Source of the DNA: Cryptomeria japonica | Lineage: Eukaryota > Streptophyta > Pinopsida > Cupressales > Cupressaceae | Length of the DNA: 64,000 bases | Reading direction: 5' to 3' | NCBI RefSeq assembly: GCF_030272615.1 | Contig: NC_081406.1 | Span: 171,142,361 to 171,206,360, forward strand | The notes under the pieces: model-generated | Seen by the model: the letters and a program-made list of their open reading frames with translations, nothing else | The model's database searches: none | Told to the model about the DNA's origin: nothing | Position numbers and translations under genes: made by a program | Shown here: positions 24,116-35,595 of the stretch, piece after piece | How positions within the stretch are numbered: position 1 is the stretch's first letter | Layout: the number at the start of each line of letters is the position of its first letter

Positions 24116-25420
24116 AACTTCTTGAGATGGATGAAATTGATGGGCTCATCAAACCAATCACCTTCAGGGGTAGATAACTTGTAGGCTCCTGAGCCATACG
24201 TTATTACTATAATAAAAGGACCTAACTAGTTTGGTTCAAGCTTTCCCTTCTTTTCTCGGTCTTGCTGATTTCTTTGATCCTCTTTTAGAACTAGATCTCC
24301 AATCTGAAAAATGTGTGGCTTCACTCTGTGATTATAAATTATTTCTATTCTTTGTTGATATGCCTTCAAATTATCTATAGAATTTTGGTGATGATCTTGA
24401 ATTGGTTCAAGCTCTTGAAGTCTAGAGACTCATTGTTCTTCTTCTGGTATAAGACCTTTCAAGGATAATTATAAAGACAGTATCTCTACTCCTACTTGTA
24501 ATATGCATTTTGATCCATAGACTAAGAAATACGGATTTTCCCTGTTGGTGTGTGAATGTTAGTTTGGTATGCCCAAAGAGCATGATTTAGCTAAATGTTA
24601 CAGTCTTTACCAACTTCATCGACTGTTTTCTTCAGGATTTTCAAGATTGTTTTATTTGATTACCTAGCTTGACAATTTCCCTATGGATAATATGGAGTAA
24701 AAGATCTATGCTAAATATGAAATCGGTCACATAGTTCCTTCGCATCTTGATTCTTAAATGGTCGACCATTATCAGTGGTAATGGTCATAGGGACTCCATA
24801 GCGACCGATTATATAATTTAGGATGAATGATGATATTTATTTTCTTGTCACTTTCATCAAAGGCATTACTTCAATCTACTTAGTGAAATACTCAGTAGTA
24901 GTCATAATGAACTTGTGTCCACTAGAGGATGAAGGGTTTATCTTACCTATCAAATCAAGACCCCTTTGGGAGAATGGCCATGGACTTGTCATAGGATTCA
25001 ATTCTCGTATTGGTATGTGGATGTGATTCCCATGGATCTGGCATTGTTTTCATTTCTTGGCATATGTAAATGAATCTCTCTTCATAGTAGGCCAATAGTA
25101 ACCCAAACGAATAAATTTCTTAGCCAGTGTTAATCCACTTGAGTGTGTGCCACAAATACTTATGTGAACTTCGTTAAGAACTTTCTTAGATTGTTCTTGT
25201 TTGAGACATATCAACAAAGTGCTATCTAGACCTCACCTATATAAGGTATAAGCAATGATAGTATAGTGGGATGACTGATGGATAAAATTTCTTCTCTGAT
25301 TATAGGATAGGTCGGGAGGAAGGATATTCACTTTTAAGTATTGATAAGTTTGTCCGTATAAGGATTGATCAGTTCCAAATATATGGGAAATCATATGGGT
25401 ATGCTATAATTCAATGGTAG
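24116..25420 (-). pseudogene. gypsy1 integrase
   Basis: Joins element DNA to the host genome. On the minus strand a His/Cys zinc-finger region is seen at about 25060-25170 ('HISICGTHSSG' then 'YYWPTM' and 'CQIHG'). The catalytic core follows: first Asp in 'RGLDLIGKI', second in 'ITTDNGRPF', and the region before the Glu ('FTPYYP', stop, 'GN'). The C-terminal part reads 'FQIGDLVLKEDQRNQQDREKKGKLEPN', a TAG in place of Trp, then 'LGPF'. It ends '...INFIHLKKFYA' with TGA at 24116-24118. At least four in-frame stops sit at Trp or Gln positions, and one or more frameshifts are present. The C-terminus is nearly identical in pattern to the IN remnant of gypsy2 (46504-46745). Confidence 0.92.
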
Positions 25421-25429
25421 GATTTAAGA

Positions 25430-25966
25430 TATCTTCTAGATATCTTCCACCAGGAATTCATAATGTTGTTGATTCTCTTGATTTTGTAAAAGAGATGTTA
25501 TTGTAGCCATTGCATCTGCTACTTTGATCTTATTTCTTGGGATCTGAGTGAATGATATTTCTTTAAAATGTTCTTTAAAATCTTCAACCAACTATTTGTA
25601 AGCCATGATCTTGTCATCCTTAGTTTTATAATCATCATTTATTTGGGAGATTACAAGATGTGAAACACCGTAAACATGAAATTCCTTAATGTTCCATTCA
25701 ATAGCCAGTTTGAGCCCAATAGCCAATGCTTCATATTCTACAATATTGTTTGTGCATGGAAACCACAGTCTCTATGATTTTGAAATTATGTGTCCTTGAG
25801 GTGTGATGAACAAAATTCTAGCACCTTATCCATATTGTGTCTAGAAAATATCAAAGTAAGACACCCAAAATTTTGTGCTTATTGTCAGAATGTCTGCATC
25901 AGGAAATTCAATGTGCAATGGTGTGTCGTCTTGTAAGGGTGCTTCAACCAATTGATCAACAATGAC
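25430..25966 (-). pseudogene. gypsy1 archaeal-type RNase H (second RNase H)
   Basis: The minus strand reads 'NIVEYEALAIGLKLAIEW', 'VYGVSHLVISQIND' (the second catalytic Asp of the usual YGDS motif is Val), 'KTKDDKIMAY' and 'QIPRNKIKVADAMATI'. This is the additional RNase H between RNase H and IN that marks Tat-lineage elements. Stops are TAG, for example after 'KG' at about 25964, 'DIF' and 'YK', at places where relatives have Gln, or Ser/Arg-adjacent Gln. The loss of the Asp suggests that the enzyme is inactive even without the stops. Confidence 0.88.
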
Positions 25967-26870
25967 CTATCCTTTGATACATTTTCGATCAACATATTCT
26001 ATATCAAAATCACTTAGTACCATAACCCATTTTCCCAGTCTGCTTGTCAAAGTTGACTTTCTCAACAAATACTTTAGCGGATCCATTTTTGTTATCAGTT
26101 TCATAGAATGAGTCAGCATATAATGTCGTAATTTCTGAGTTGCAAATACAACTACTAGGAATGTCTTCTCAACCAATGTATAGTTCAATTCATAGCTTAC
26201 AAGTATTATACTGATGTAATGCACTGCTCTTTCTTTCCCTTCTTCATCATGTTGTGCTAGAAGAGCTCCTCATGATACATTTGTTGTTGAGATGTAAAGT
26301 AACAATGGTTTCCCTTTGATTGGTGATACAAGTACTAGAGGATTCATCAAATATTATTTGATTTGCATAAAATCTTCTTCACACTTCTGATCCCATTTGA
26401 ATGGAACATTCTTGTATAAAAGATGAGTGAGTGGATGACATCTATCTGCTAATTGAGAGACAAATATTCTGATTGATTGCAATCTCCCTTGTAGAGAACG
26501 CAATTGACTTATGTTCCGAGGTGACTCCATTTCCATGATGGCTTTGACCTTTTCTAGATCTACTTCAATTTCACGAGCTGATATAATGTGCCCAAGAAGT
26601 TTTCCAAAGGTTACTCCAAATGCACATGTTTTTGGATTCAATGTTAACTAATATTGTTCAAGCCTTTCAAAGATCTTTCCCAAGATATTCAAGTGTTCTT
26701 TCCTTGTATTAGATTTTGCAAGTATGTCATCTACATAATCTTCCATAAATGTATGCATCATATCATGGAAAATTATTGTCATGGCTCTCTGATAAGTTGC
26801 TCCTACATTCTTAAGCCCAAATGACATAACATTCCAGCAGTAAGTACCCCATGCACAGGTGAATGTTTTA
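25967..26870 (-). pseudogene. gypsy1 reverse transcriptase (C-terminal part) and RNase H
   Basis: It continues the RT broken by copia2. It reads from 'FTCAWGTYCWNVMSFGLKN' through 'GATYQRAM' to the catalytic 'YVDDILAKS' (26648-26884 frame, the first residues being read from copia2 sequence). Next come 'CAFGVTFGKLLGHI' and 'PFKWDQKCEEDF' (26354-26641), the RT thumb and connection. The RNase H stretch ends with 'RHYMLTHSMKLITKMDPLKYLL' and 'GKWVMVLSDFDIEYVDRK' (25967-26224). A stop at 26641-26647 and the gap at 26225-26353 break it. The catalytic YVDD is intact. Confidence 0.93.
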
Positions 26871-26875
26871 GGACC
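26871..26875. other. Target-site duplication GAATG, left of copia2
   Basis: GAATG directly outside the copia2 left LTR. It is identical to 33608-33612. Removing copia2 and one copy rejoins the gypsy1 RT frame. Confidence 0.93.
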
Positions 26876-27954
26876 CGAAGGCAATTGAGAGGGGGGGGTG
26901 AATCAGTTGTCTTATTAATTTCAACCCAAATATAACTTACTCAAACTTGATACTTAAATACTGGTAAACCAAAAATAATGTCGATTAACAAATTAGCAGC
27001 TAATATTAATACTGGTGAAACTCAATGCATAAAACAAAAAGTGAAACAACATCCACAACACATAACATAGAGATTTATACGTGGAAACCCTATAAGGGGA
27101 AAAACCATGGTGGGAAACCTTACCCACAATCAGATGATACTACTGTAGATAGTATGTGTATACAAATAGGGTCTGCACATGCAGAAAGGCCAACTGCCTA
27201 GAGCTCACCGATCAATCACAAAACAGGAGTCACATTGACTACAATTGGATGGTTAGATCTAATGATAATGTACTGCTCAAAGTAGCATCTCCAATGTTGG
27301 ATTCAATACCGGTTAAGCTCTGATAATCACCTTCAAACCTTCCTTGAACCTTCTCTATGGTCTGCTCATATGATCTTCAATATTCACTCATACCATATAC
27401 CTGTATGTTCCTCTTCTTATTGCTACATTTATCTCACAAATGAGATCTTGCATATATACCAAAACCTAAGACCAAATGTGTAGGTCACCTTACTAAGAAT
27501 ATTACAATTAAATCAATTACAAATAAGTCAAGATGTGATGCATCATGTCAGCTTAATACATTTACAACAATATCCAATTAATAATTCATCTCCATAACAG
27601 GTCGTGTTGATCTGAAATAGATAATGCATGCCAGTCCATAACATAGACCAGTTTTCCGGTAACAACAAATATGCCAAACTGATTAGACCAATAACCAAAA
27701 TACCAAAACCAAGTGTCCAAACTATGTCTTCAATGTAACCAAGTGATCTCTACATGGTAACAAGTCATCCTCGGTATCGATGAATAATATAACCTGTCAG
27801 TTAACAATATACCGGTGACTATGCATAAGTCACTGATCATTGCCGGTGAACACTATGTGTTGGTTCAACATAACCATAGATCTCTAGAAGGATAAGTATT
27901 GACAAGTGTTGACATCAATGACAAAACAAATGCAACACATCGATAATACCAACA
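26876..27954 (-). repeat. copia2 3' LTR
   Basis: 1,079 bp. It carries GAGAGGGGGGG at about 26889, GGGGAAAAACCATGGTGGG at about 27098 and a minus-strand TATATATG at 27451-27458, followed in sense direction by the AAGATCTCATTTG phrase that is shared with copia3. Confidence 0.93.
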
Positions 27955-27966
27955 ATCTCCCCCTTT
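27955..27966 (-). other. copia2 polypurine tract
   Basis: Minus strand AAAGGGGGAGAT directly before the 3' LTR, identical to that of copia1. Confidence 0.9.
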
Positions 27967-28325
27967 GGCATTGATGGAAACACAAGATGGAAAAACATCT
28001 AAGTGCCAAAATAAAAATGCCAAAAATAAAAAACTAAAAATCTATAGAATAGATCAATACCAGAAATCAAAATACAAATGCAGAGAGTATATATCTCTCC
28101 CCCTCTCTCCATAGGATACTATTTTCTAAATATAAGGTTTTTCCGTAGATATCTCTCCCCCTTTGACATCAAATGCCAAAGCAATACAAATACCAGAATA
28201 TACAACCAATTTATAGAACCAATTATTATAACCAACTACTCCCCCTGAGAAGTAGATCTCCTCCATGAAAGCCGGAAAAAGGTTTCTCTGTTAGTTTTAT
28301 CGGTTTGATGCTAAACATCAACTAT
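27967..28325. other. copia2 3' untranslated region
   Basis: Lies between the RNase H stop and the polypurine tract. It has further purine tracts on the minus strand, AAAGGGGGAGATAT at about 28150 and a CTCAGGGGGAGTAG stretch at about 28238. The latter has a counterpart in copia3 (54732-54745). Confidence 0.6.
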
Positions 28326-29753
28326 CTAAGTCTCTACCAGTGAGGGTATTACCCCAAGCTTCTCTCTAAGATATTCAAAAGTTTCCTTAGGCAAAGGCTT
28401 AGTTAAGATATCTACAATCTGCTCTTTAGTATTCACATAAACCAATCTCACTTCTTTTGCTTCAACATTCTCTTTCAGAAAATTATATTTGATAGAAAAA
28501 TGTTTAGTTTTAGAGTGAAATACCAAATTCTTTGATATATCAATTGCTGTTGAATTATCACAATAGATGATTATTGGTTCTTTGCATTTTACCTTTATGT
28601 CTTTCAACATTTTCTTAATCCCTAATACCTGAGTACAGTTAGTTGCTGCTACAACATATTCTGATTCTGCTGTTGATAATGATGTACAACTTTGTTTCAT
28701 TCTCAACCATGAAATCAATCTACTACCAAGAAAGAATGCCCTGCCAGTGGTGCTCTTTTTTTCATCTACATCTTCTGCCCAATTTGCATTGGTGTATGCA
28801 CGTAAATCAAAATTTTCATCTTTAGGATACCATAAACCAAGATTTGTTGTGCCTTGTAGATACCGGAAAATCTTTTTCACTGCTGATTCATGATTTTCTC
28901 TTGGATTACTTTGAAATATTGAAACAATACATATTGCATTCATTATATCAGGTCTTGTTTGTGTCAAATACAATAAACCTCCAATCATAGATTTGTATCT
29001 TGTCAGATTAACAGGGTCTGAATCATCCTTCAATGTCAATTTATTAGTTGTAGTCATAGGAGTACTTACCGGTTTAGAATTTTCCATACCAAATATCTTT
29101 AGTAGTTCCTTCAAGTACTTTGTTTGACATATGAATATACCTTTATCAGTTTGTGAAATATTCAATCCTAAAAATAATTTTATCTCCCTAATCATAGACA
29201 TTTCAAATTCTTCCTGCATCTTATTAGCAAAGTCTTTACACAATCCATCTTCTCCTCCAAAAATGATATCATCAACAAAAACTCCAATAACCAAGATGTT
29301 TTCATTAGTTACTTTGAAATATAAGTTGTTGTCAGCATTACCTTTAGTGTAACCAAGCTTCAAAAGATATTCGTCCAATCTAGCATACCAAGCTCTAGGA
29401 GCTTGCTTCAATCCATACAAAGCTTTCCTTAATCTGCAAACCATATCTTTATCATTTTTCAATGAAAATCAATCAAGATGTTCAATGTAAACTTCCTCTT
29501 CAAGATCACCTTTCAGAAATGTACATTTGACATCCATTTGATATAAATTATAGTTCTTGTCTGTTGCAAATGCAAGAAATAATCTGACTGCCTCAATTCT
29601 AGCTACCGGTGCAAAGGTTTCATTGTAATTAATTCCCTCTTTTTGTGAATATCCTTTACACACTAATCTTGCTTTGCTCCTAATTACCTTACCATCTTCA
29701 TTAAGTTTATTTTTGAATACCCACTTAGCTCCAATTACATTTTTGTCTTTAGG
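28326..29753 (-). pseudogene. copia2 reverse transcriptase and RNase H
   Basis: The longest intact copia frame in the window: 378 codons (28326-29462). It starts inside RT with 'VCRLRKALYGLKQAPRAWY', then has the catalytic 'FVDDIIFGGED', 'IREIKLFLGLNI', 'TRYKSMIGGLLYLTQTRPDI', and RNase H with 'AESEYVVA', 'YCDNSTAIDISKN' and the C-terminal 'DILTKPLPKETF'. Upstream, 29469-29663 holds 'GYSQKEGINYNETFAPVARIEA' and 'YQMDVKCTFLKGD'. One TGA at about 29469 and further stops before 29663 break RT. RNase H is complete to its natural stop. Confidence 0.95.
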
Positions 29754-30885
29754 CTAGGGAACCAATGTCCATGTATTGTTCTTTTCAATTTGTTCTAATT
29801 CATCTTCCATTGCTTTAATCCAATGTTTATCTTCACATGCCTCAACAACAGATGCTGGTTCAATTTGAGAAATTAAACATACCTCTTCATTTTCCAGTCT
29901 CTCTCTTATCATTATGCTTTGATACTTATTCCCAATTATCTGATTTTCAGAGTGACCCAGTCTTACATACCTGGGTGTGTTCACTTGTTGTTGTTCTTTA
30001 GTCACTATGGAATTCTCTGATGATGCCGATGTGACTGGATCCACATTTTGTACCGGTGCACTTTGTATAGGTTCATTAATGATCATCTCTACTACTGGTT
30101 CAAAATCTATAGACCTTGAATTTTCTCTAAAGTGTTCATCTATCTTCACATTTGCACTCTCAATGATTTTCCACAATCTTTTATTGAAACATCTATATGC
30201 CTTTCTCTTAGATGAATAACCAAGAAATATTCCTTCATCACTTCTAGGATCAAATTTACCAATATACTCATCTCTTCTAATATAGCATTTGCTTCCAAAT
30301 ATTCTGAAATATTTAAGAGTAGGAGTACCAAACCATAGTTCATAAGGGGTCTTACCGGTTTCACCTTGATGTGAACTCCGTTGAAAGTGTAAACCGTTGT
30401 GTTCATTGCTTCTCTCCAATACACATGAGGTAGATTTACTTCTAATATCATGCTTCTGGTTGCATCCATAATAGTTTTGTTCTTTCTTTCAACAATTCCA
30501 TTTTGCTAAGGTGTTCGAGGTGCTGATAGTTGTCTTTTGATTCCATTCAATTCACAAAATGTATTAAACTCCTTAGATGTAAATTCACCTCCTTGATATG
30601 ATCTCAAACGTTTTATTTTCTTACTGGTTTCATTCTCTACCATTGCCTTAAATAGTTTGAATTTCCCAAAAGCTTCTGATTTCTCCCTGAGAAAAGTAAC
30701 CCAACACATTCTAGAATAATCATCAATGATTAGCATAAAGTATCTATCTCGCTGTAGACTTCTTGTTCTTTCCAGACCACATAAGTTAGTATGAATTAAA
30801 TCAAGAACATTATTGGATTTCTCAGAAATACTCTTAAAAGTTGTTCTAACTTGCTTTCCCATTTGACATTCCTTACATACCAGAT
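29754..30885 (-). pseudogene. copia2 integrase
   Basis: The core has 'LIHTNLCG' (first catalytic Asp replaced by Asn), 'DRYFMLIIDDYSRMCWVTFLREKSEAFGKF' in part, and 'LRSYQGGEFTSKEF' (second catalytic Asp replaced by Tyr). The TPQQNG motif carries a TAG at 30506-30508. The C-terminal part (29754-30419) has 'YFRIFGSKCYI' and 'KFDPRSDEGIFLGYSSK'. Frames overlap at 30146-30469 because of an indel near 30420. It is inactive on several counts. Confidence 0.92.
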
Positions 30886-31545
30886 TATGAGGTTTTCACA
30901 ATCTTAGGTAAATCCCTTACTGATTTAGTTGAACTAATATTTACAATACAATCAAAATTCACATGACAAAGTCTTTTATGCCATAACCAACTTTCATCAA
31001 TATGTGCAATCAAGCATGTCTTTTCATTGTTATTCAAATGAAAAATATTACCTCTAGCCTGATTACCAGTTACAATCTCCAAACCAGTTCCATTCATGAT
31101 TTCGCATTTACCATTCTTGAACTATAACTGAAATCCATTTTCAACTAATTGACCAACACTCAAAAGATTATCCTTCAAACCTTCAACATAATAAACGTTG
31201 TCAGTATTGTGCTTACCATCAAAAGATATAGTGCCTTTTCCTTTGATCAAACAAGTTTTACCATCCCCAAATCTTACTAGACCTCCATTGTATTCTTGAA
31301 AAGATAAGAATTTACTTTTATCACTAGTCATATGATGTGAACGTTTGGAATCTATAATCCATTCATCTTTTTCTTTAATTTTAGCTGCCAGGGCCTACTC
31401 TACCGGTAGAATAGTAGGTGTCGGTTGATCTTCTTTTATTGCAACAAAATCTCATCCATTGTCTGTCGGTTCCTCATCAGAATGACTAGTAACTCCTTCA
31501 TCAGCATAGTAGCATGATTTGTCTCTATTCTTCTTAAATCCGTAT
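30886..31545 (-). pseudogene. copia2 protease and pre-integrase region
   Basis: 31122-31331 reads from 'MTSDKSKFLSFQEYNGG' to 'GLKDNLLSVGQLVENGFQL' and stops at a TAG where copia3 has Gln. 30885-31097 continues with 'HLNNNEKTCLIAHIDESWLWHKRLCHVNF'. The protease active-site stretch just upstream (about 31330-31375) has the His pair mutated ('RSHHM'-type context changed to 'KRSHHM'). A TGA sits where copia3 has Trp near 31452. Confidence 0.85.
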
Positions 31546-31547
31546 CT

Positions 31548-32461
31548 CTAATATTCAGGGTTAGGCTTATATGTTCTTGTAGCTTCTTCTCTCAATCTTG
31601 CATGTCTATCAGGACATCTAGATGCCATATGACCAAATTTATTGCAGTTAAAACATTTAAATGGTGCTTTACCTTCATACTTACTTCCAATAGGACCTTT
31701 AGGCATTTTTCTTGTAAACATTGCTTCAAGTTCTTCCAATTCTTCATTTTCCTTTCTGATATCTTCAAGTTCCCTTGCATAAAGTGCTTTCCAATTAGAT
31801 TTGTCAGATGATGATGCTTTGGAGGATAAATCTATCTTGATTGTAGCAACAAGACCAATTCCTCAAGCTCAAATGCTGAAAGTTTTCCAACCAAGGTATC
31901 TCTAGATATTGATGTATTAGGCATTGTTCTCAATTCATTAATAGTAGTTACTTTCATTTTATATGTCGGTGGCAATGCTCTTAAAACTTTAGAAACAATT
32001 TCATCTTCACTCAAGGACCCTCCACAATATTGTATTCCCAAAACAATTTCATTAACCCTTTCCATAAAAGCAGAAATTCTTTCATCTTCTTCCATTTTCA
32101 GATTTTCATACCTGACCCAGAAGCATTCCAGTTTTGCAATTTTGATAGTGGTATCTCCTTAATTCAATGTCTCCAATTTATCCCAAATATCTTTAGTAGT
32201 AGATCAGTCTGATAATCCCATAATTTGTTGATCTAACAAGGCGCTCAAAAGTGCTTCTCTTGCTTTGCAATCATTTGCTTGATCCTTACCCAATGTTGGT
32301 GGATTAGGTTGATTCGGTGTAGGACCAACATAGCCATTCTTTGTTACATCCCATATGTCTCTTCCAATGAAATTCAAATGTGTCTCCATTCTGATCTTCC
32401 ATATACCATAGTTAGTTCAATCAAGTTTTGGATTGTCCTTCCTGAAAAACTTAGTTGCCAT
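31548..32461 (-). pseudogene. copia2 gag
   Basis: Start ATG at 32461, 54 bp after the LTR ends, read 'MATKFFRKDNPKLD' and then TGA where a Trp is expected. Pieces: 32204-32389 ('LNFIGRDIWDVTKNGY', 'ALLDQQIMGLSD'), 31832-32095 ('DERISAFMERVNEIV', 'VLRALPPTYKMK') and 31548-31739 with the zinc knuckle 'CFNCNKFGHMASRCP' (CX2CX4HX4C intact). It ends at a TAG where a Gln is expected. This is the UBN2-type gag of plant copia. Confidence 0.9.
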
Positions 32462-32499
32462 AGAATCTCCTCAAGCTGTTAAACTTCTACAAAAGAGGA

Positions 32500-32515
32500 C
32501 TTAGCTCCAATACTA
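32500..32515 (-). other. copia2 primer-binding site (degenerate iMet type)
   Basis: Minus strand TTAGTATTGGAGCT, aligned with TTGGTATCAGAGC of copia1 and TTGGTATTAGAGC of copia3. It has three changes, in the expected place 2-3 bp from the 5' LTR. Confidence 0.7.
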
Positions 32516-32517
32516 AT

Positions 32518-33607
32518 TGTTAGGATCTAGAGGCAACTGAGAGGGGGGGAGGGGGGGAGTGAATAAGTTGTCTTATTAATTTCAACCCAAATATAACTTA
32601 CTCAAACTTGATACTTAATACCGGTAAACCAAACTTAATGCAGGTTGACAGATTAGCAGTTAATATTAATACCAATGAAACTCAATGTATAAAACAGAAA
32701 GAGAAACAACATCCACAATACATAACACAAAGATTTGTATGAGGAAACCCTGTAAGGGGAAAAAACATGGTGTGAAACCTTATCCACAGTCAAATGATAC
32801 TATTGTAGATAGTATGTGTATACAAATGGGGTTTGCACATGCAAAAAGGCCAACTGCCTAGAGCTCACTACTCAATCACAAAATAGGAGTCACGCTGACT
32901 ACAATTGGATGGTTAGATCCAATGATAATGTACTGCTCAAAGTAGCATCTCCAATGCTAGATTCATTACCAGTTAAGCTTTGATAATCACCTTCAAACCT
33001 TCCTTGAACCTTCTCTATGGTTTTCTCATATGATCTTCAATATTTGCACATACCATGTCATAAAACCATATACCTGTATGTTCATCTTCTTATTGCTAGA
33101 TTTATCTCACAAATGAGATCTTGCATGTATACCAAAACCTAAGACCAAATGTGTAGGTCAGCTTACTAAGAATATTACAATTAAATCAATTACAAATAAG
33201 TCAAGATGTGATGTATCATGTCAGCTTAATACATTTACAACAATATCCAATTAATAAGTCATCTCCATAACGTGTCATGCTAATCTGGAATAGGTAATGT
33301 ATGCTGATGCATAACCTAGACCAATTTGCCAGTAACAAAAAATATGTCAAATTGATTAGACCAATAACCAAAATACCAAAACCAAGTGTCCAAACTATTT
33401 CTTCGACATAACCAAGTGATCTATAGATGGTAATAAGCCATCCTCAGTGCCGGTGAACAATATACCAGTGACTGTGCATAAGTCACTGATCATTGCTGGT
33501 GAACATGATGTGTTGGTTCAACATAACCATAGACCTCTAGAAGGATAAGTGTTGACAAGTGTTGACATCAATGACAAAACAAATGCAACACATCCATAAT
33601 ACCAATA
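32518..33607 (-). repeat. copia2 5' LTR
   Basis: 1,090 bp, similar to 26876-27954. The G-run is expanded to two runs (about 32541-32556). The TATA region is changed to CATGTATACC. Confidence 0.93.
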
Positions 33608-33612
33608 GAATG
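33608..33612. other. Target-site duplication GAATG, right of copia2
   Basis: Identical to 26871-26875. Confidence 0.93.
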
Positions 33613-34135
33613 TTGTCTTTTCTTGACCTTAAGGGGCAATTCTTATTTGATTGTACCCCGAGAATCCATCCATTAATGAAAACATCTCACGTCTTGTTGA
33701 TAAGTCCACAATTATATCAATGTTGGGCAGTTGGAAATCATCTTTGGGACATCCTTTGTTCAAGTCCCTGAAGCCAGTGCAAACTCTTATGATTTTATCT
33801 AGCTTTGACACTAGCACAATATTGGAGACCCATTTTGGATAGGCTACAGGTCTTATGAAACCCATATCCAATAGTTTCTTTAGGTCATATTTTACAAGGA
33901 GAGCGATGTGTGGATGCATCTTCCTTAGCTTTTGCTTAACTGGTTTTTCTTTTGGATCCATATTGAGATGATGCATGGTAAGATCTAGATCAAGTCTTGG
34001 CATGTCTGGATAGGACCAAGAAAAATTTATATGTCTTTTTTTGAATAATTCTATGTATTCTTTCTTTTTCTTCATTTGATAATGATGCAGTAGGATGAAG
34101 GACCTTGGTATCCTTTGTTGTGCCAATGTTTATTG
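33613..34135 (-). pseudogene. gypsy1 reverse transcriptase (N-terminal part)
   Basis: The 165-codon frame at 33629-34126 reads the RT fingers and palm: 'VKQKLRKMHPHIALLVKYDLKKLLDMGFIRP' in part, 'YPKWVSNIVLVSK', 'VCTGFRDLNKGCPKDDFQLPNIDIIVD' in part, and 'FSLMDGFSGYNQIRIAP', with the first catalytic Asp in 'LMDGFSG'. A TAA follows 'IAP' at about 33632, after which the frame runs to the copia2 junction and resumes at 26870. This order and these motifs are standard for plant Ty3/gypsy. Confidence 0.94.
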
Positions 34136-35590
34136 GTTTCGTTGGCTCTATTAAAATAGAAAATCTCTCCTGAAAATATGCAGGAGGATGTCAAACTTTC
34201 CATCTTTCAGAACCTCAAAGAGGTTTTCACCATTAGATGCGGCCTTTATTTTTCCTCTTGATGGATGTAGTGTTGACATGAAATGGTTTTCAACACTAGG
34301 TCTTTTTCCTTGTTTTATTTCAATTTTGTGACCAAAAAGTTTGACATTCTCCTGATTGCAAGAAGCGTTACTTGATTCTGTGGTAGAATATATCTTAGGT
34401 GTTATGGGTTCAACAATATTAAGATATACGACTAAATCATGATCATTCGAAAATACATCTAATTTAGTGTGTTCTAGGTTATCCCAATCAATCAATTTTG
34501 GATGAAGTAGGGGTAAGTCATAGTCATTGTCATTGTTAGGTGTTTCAAGGTTAATGACTAGAGTAGGTAATGTCATAGATAGAAATCTCTTGAGTATAGT
34601 CTCTCCAAAGTGCTCTCCAATAAGCTCTAACAAAATTAGGATTGGTATTTTGTGATTCACAATCAAGTGACTCATCATCTGACATTTGTCCCTCAAACAA
34701 ATAGATTATATCAACATATACATCTTTGGTACTATAAGTTCCTTCTTGATTAATTTCAATAGATTCATTTGTATCTTGAAGTTGGCATACTCATGCACAT
34801 GACATAGAGGATTCTTTTTCTATCTTTTGTCTTCTCTCGAACTTAGCTTCTTCTGGACTAATAGTCAATCCTGCTTGACTATCTATTAGTTCTTCCATAC
34901 CTTGGTATTTCTTTGTCAATATTTGATAGAGATTTGTTATTTTTTTGATCTTCTGGTGATTGATCAATAATTATTTGTGTTTCTTGTGGTGTTACTTCTT
35001 GTTCTTTTTCATCCTCTTTCTTTTGTTGTTCTGCATATGCCCCTTTCCTCTGAAATTTGATCTCTTCTAGTCTCCTTTCCAATTCTATTCTTTGTTTTGT
35101 GAAATATGAGTCTTTATTTATAATATATGCTTGTTCTTCATCCTTTTCTTCACTTGATGCACCAGATGATAGATGTGGACCCCATTCATATTCGTTTGAA
35201 TCTATTTTTGAGCCATTGTCTAGAATCACACCACTATATCTAACATGAATATTATATGGTGAGAAAAGTTCTTTGATTTTGGCCATCTGTTCTTTCATTA
35301 CTTTTGGAATATCTTGATTAGGTTCAACACTTGTTTGTATTCCTTTAACTTATTTGCAAGATTCTTCTTCTCTTTGGTTGGTGTAGCCTTTCTTGCCATG
35401 GTTCTTCTTTAGGGATTTCTTTGTTTCTCCACCTTGGATGTTAATAATTGTGTGATTTTTTCTTTGATTTATGATATCCAAGTCCTAATTTATCTTCTTT
35501 AGATTTTGTGTGAGGACAAATAGGTTTTGAAATACCTTCTTATCACTTACCAGTTGGTCCTTTTCTTTCACATCCCATTTTTTGCATGAT
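34136..35590 (-). pseudogene. gypsy1 G-patch and linker between PR and RT
   Basis: Next to the copia3 junction the minus strand reads 'KIMQKMGCERKGPTGK', a G-patch-like stretch of the kind that follows PR in some Tat elements. Then comes an acidic, Glu/Lys/Gln-rich linker (34879-35298) and a further frame at 34151-34696 with 'LELIGEHFGE' and 'VVYLNIVEPITPKI'. No catalytic motif is seen. Several stops and frame changes are present. Roles of this linker in the family are unclear to me. Confidence 0.75.
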
Positions 35591-35595
35591 CTTCT
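35591..35595. other. Target-site duplication CTTCT, left of copia3
   Basis: CTTCT outside the copia3 left LTR, against CTTAT at 55513-55517: one mismatch. On the gypsy1 strand this is AGAAG/ATAAG at the start of the G-patch. Confidence 0.8.

Larger units (their letters stand above)
26876..33607 (-). mobile_element. copia2: full-length Ty1/copia element inside gypsy1 RT
   Basis: A 6,732-bp element on the minus strand. LTRs at 26876-27954 and 32518-33607, perfect GAATG duplications, polypurine tract and a mutated iMet-type primer site. Domain order gag, PR, IN, RT, RNase H. Closely related to copia3 in gag, PR and IN sequence. The plus-strand left LTR starts TTTTAGG where the other copy has TGTTAGG, and the right end is ...CCAATA instead of ...CCAACA, so both outer LTR ends have lost one canonical base. 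Confidence 0.96.
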
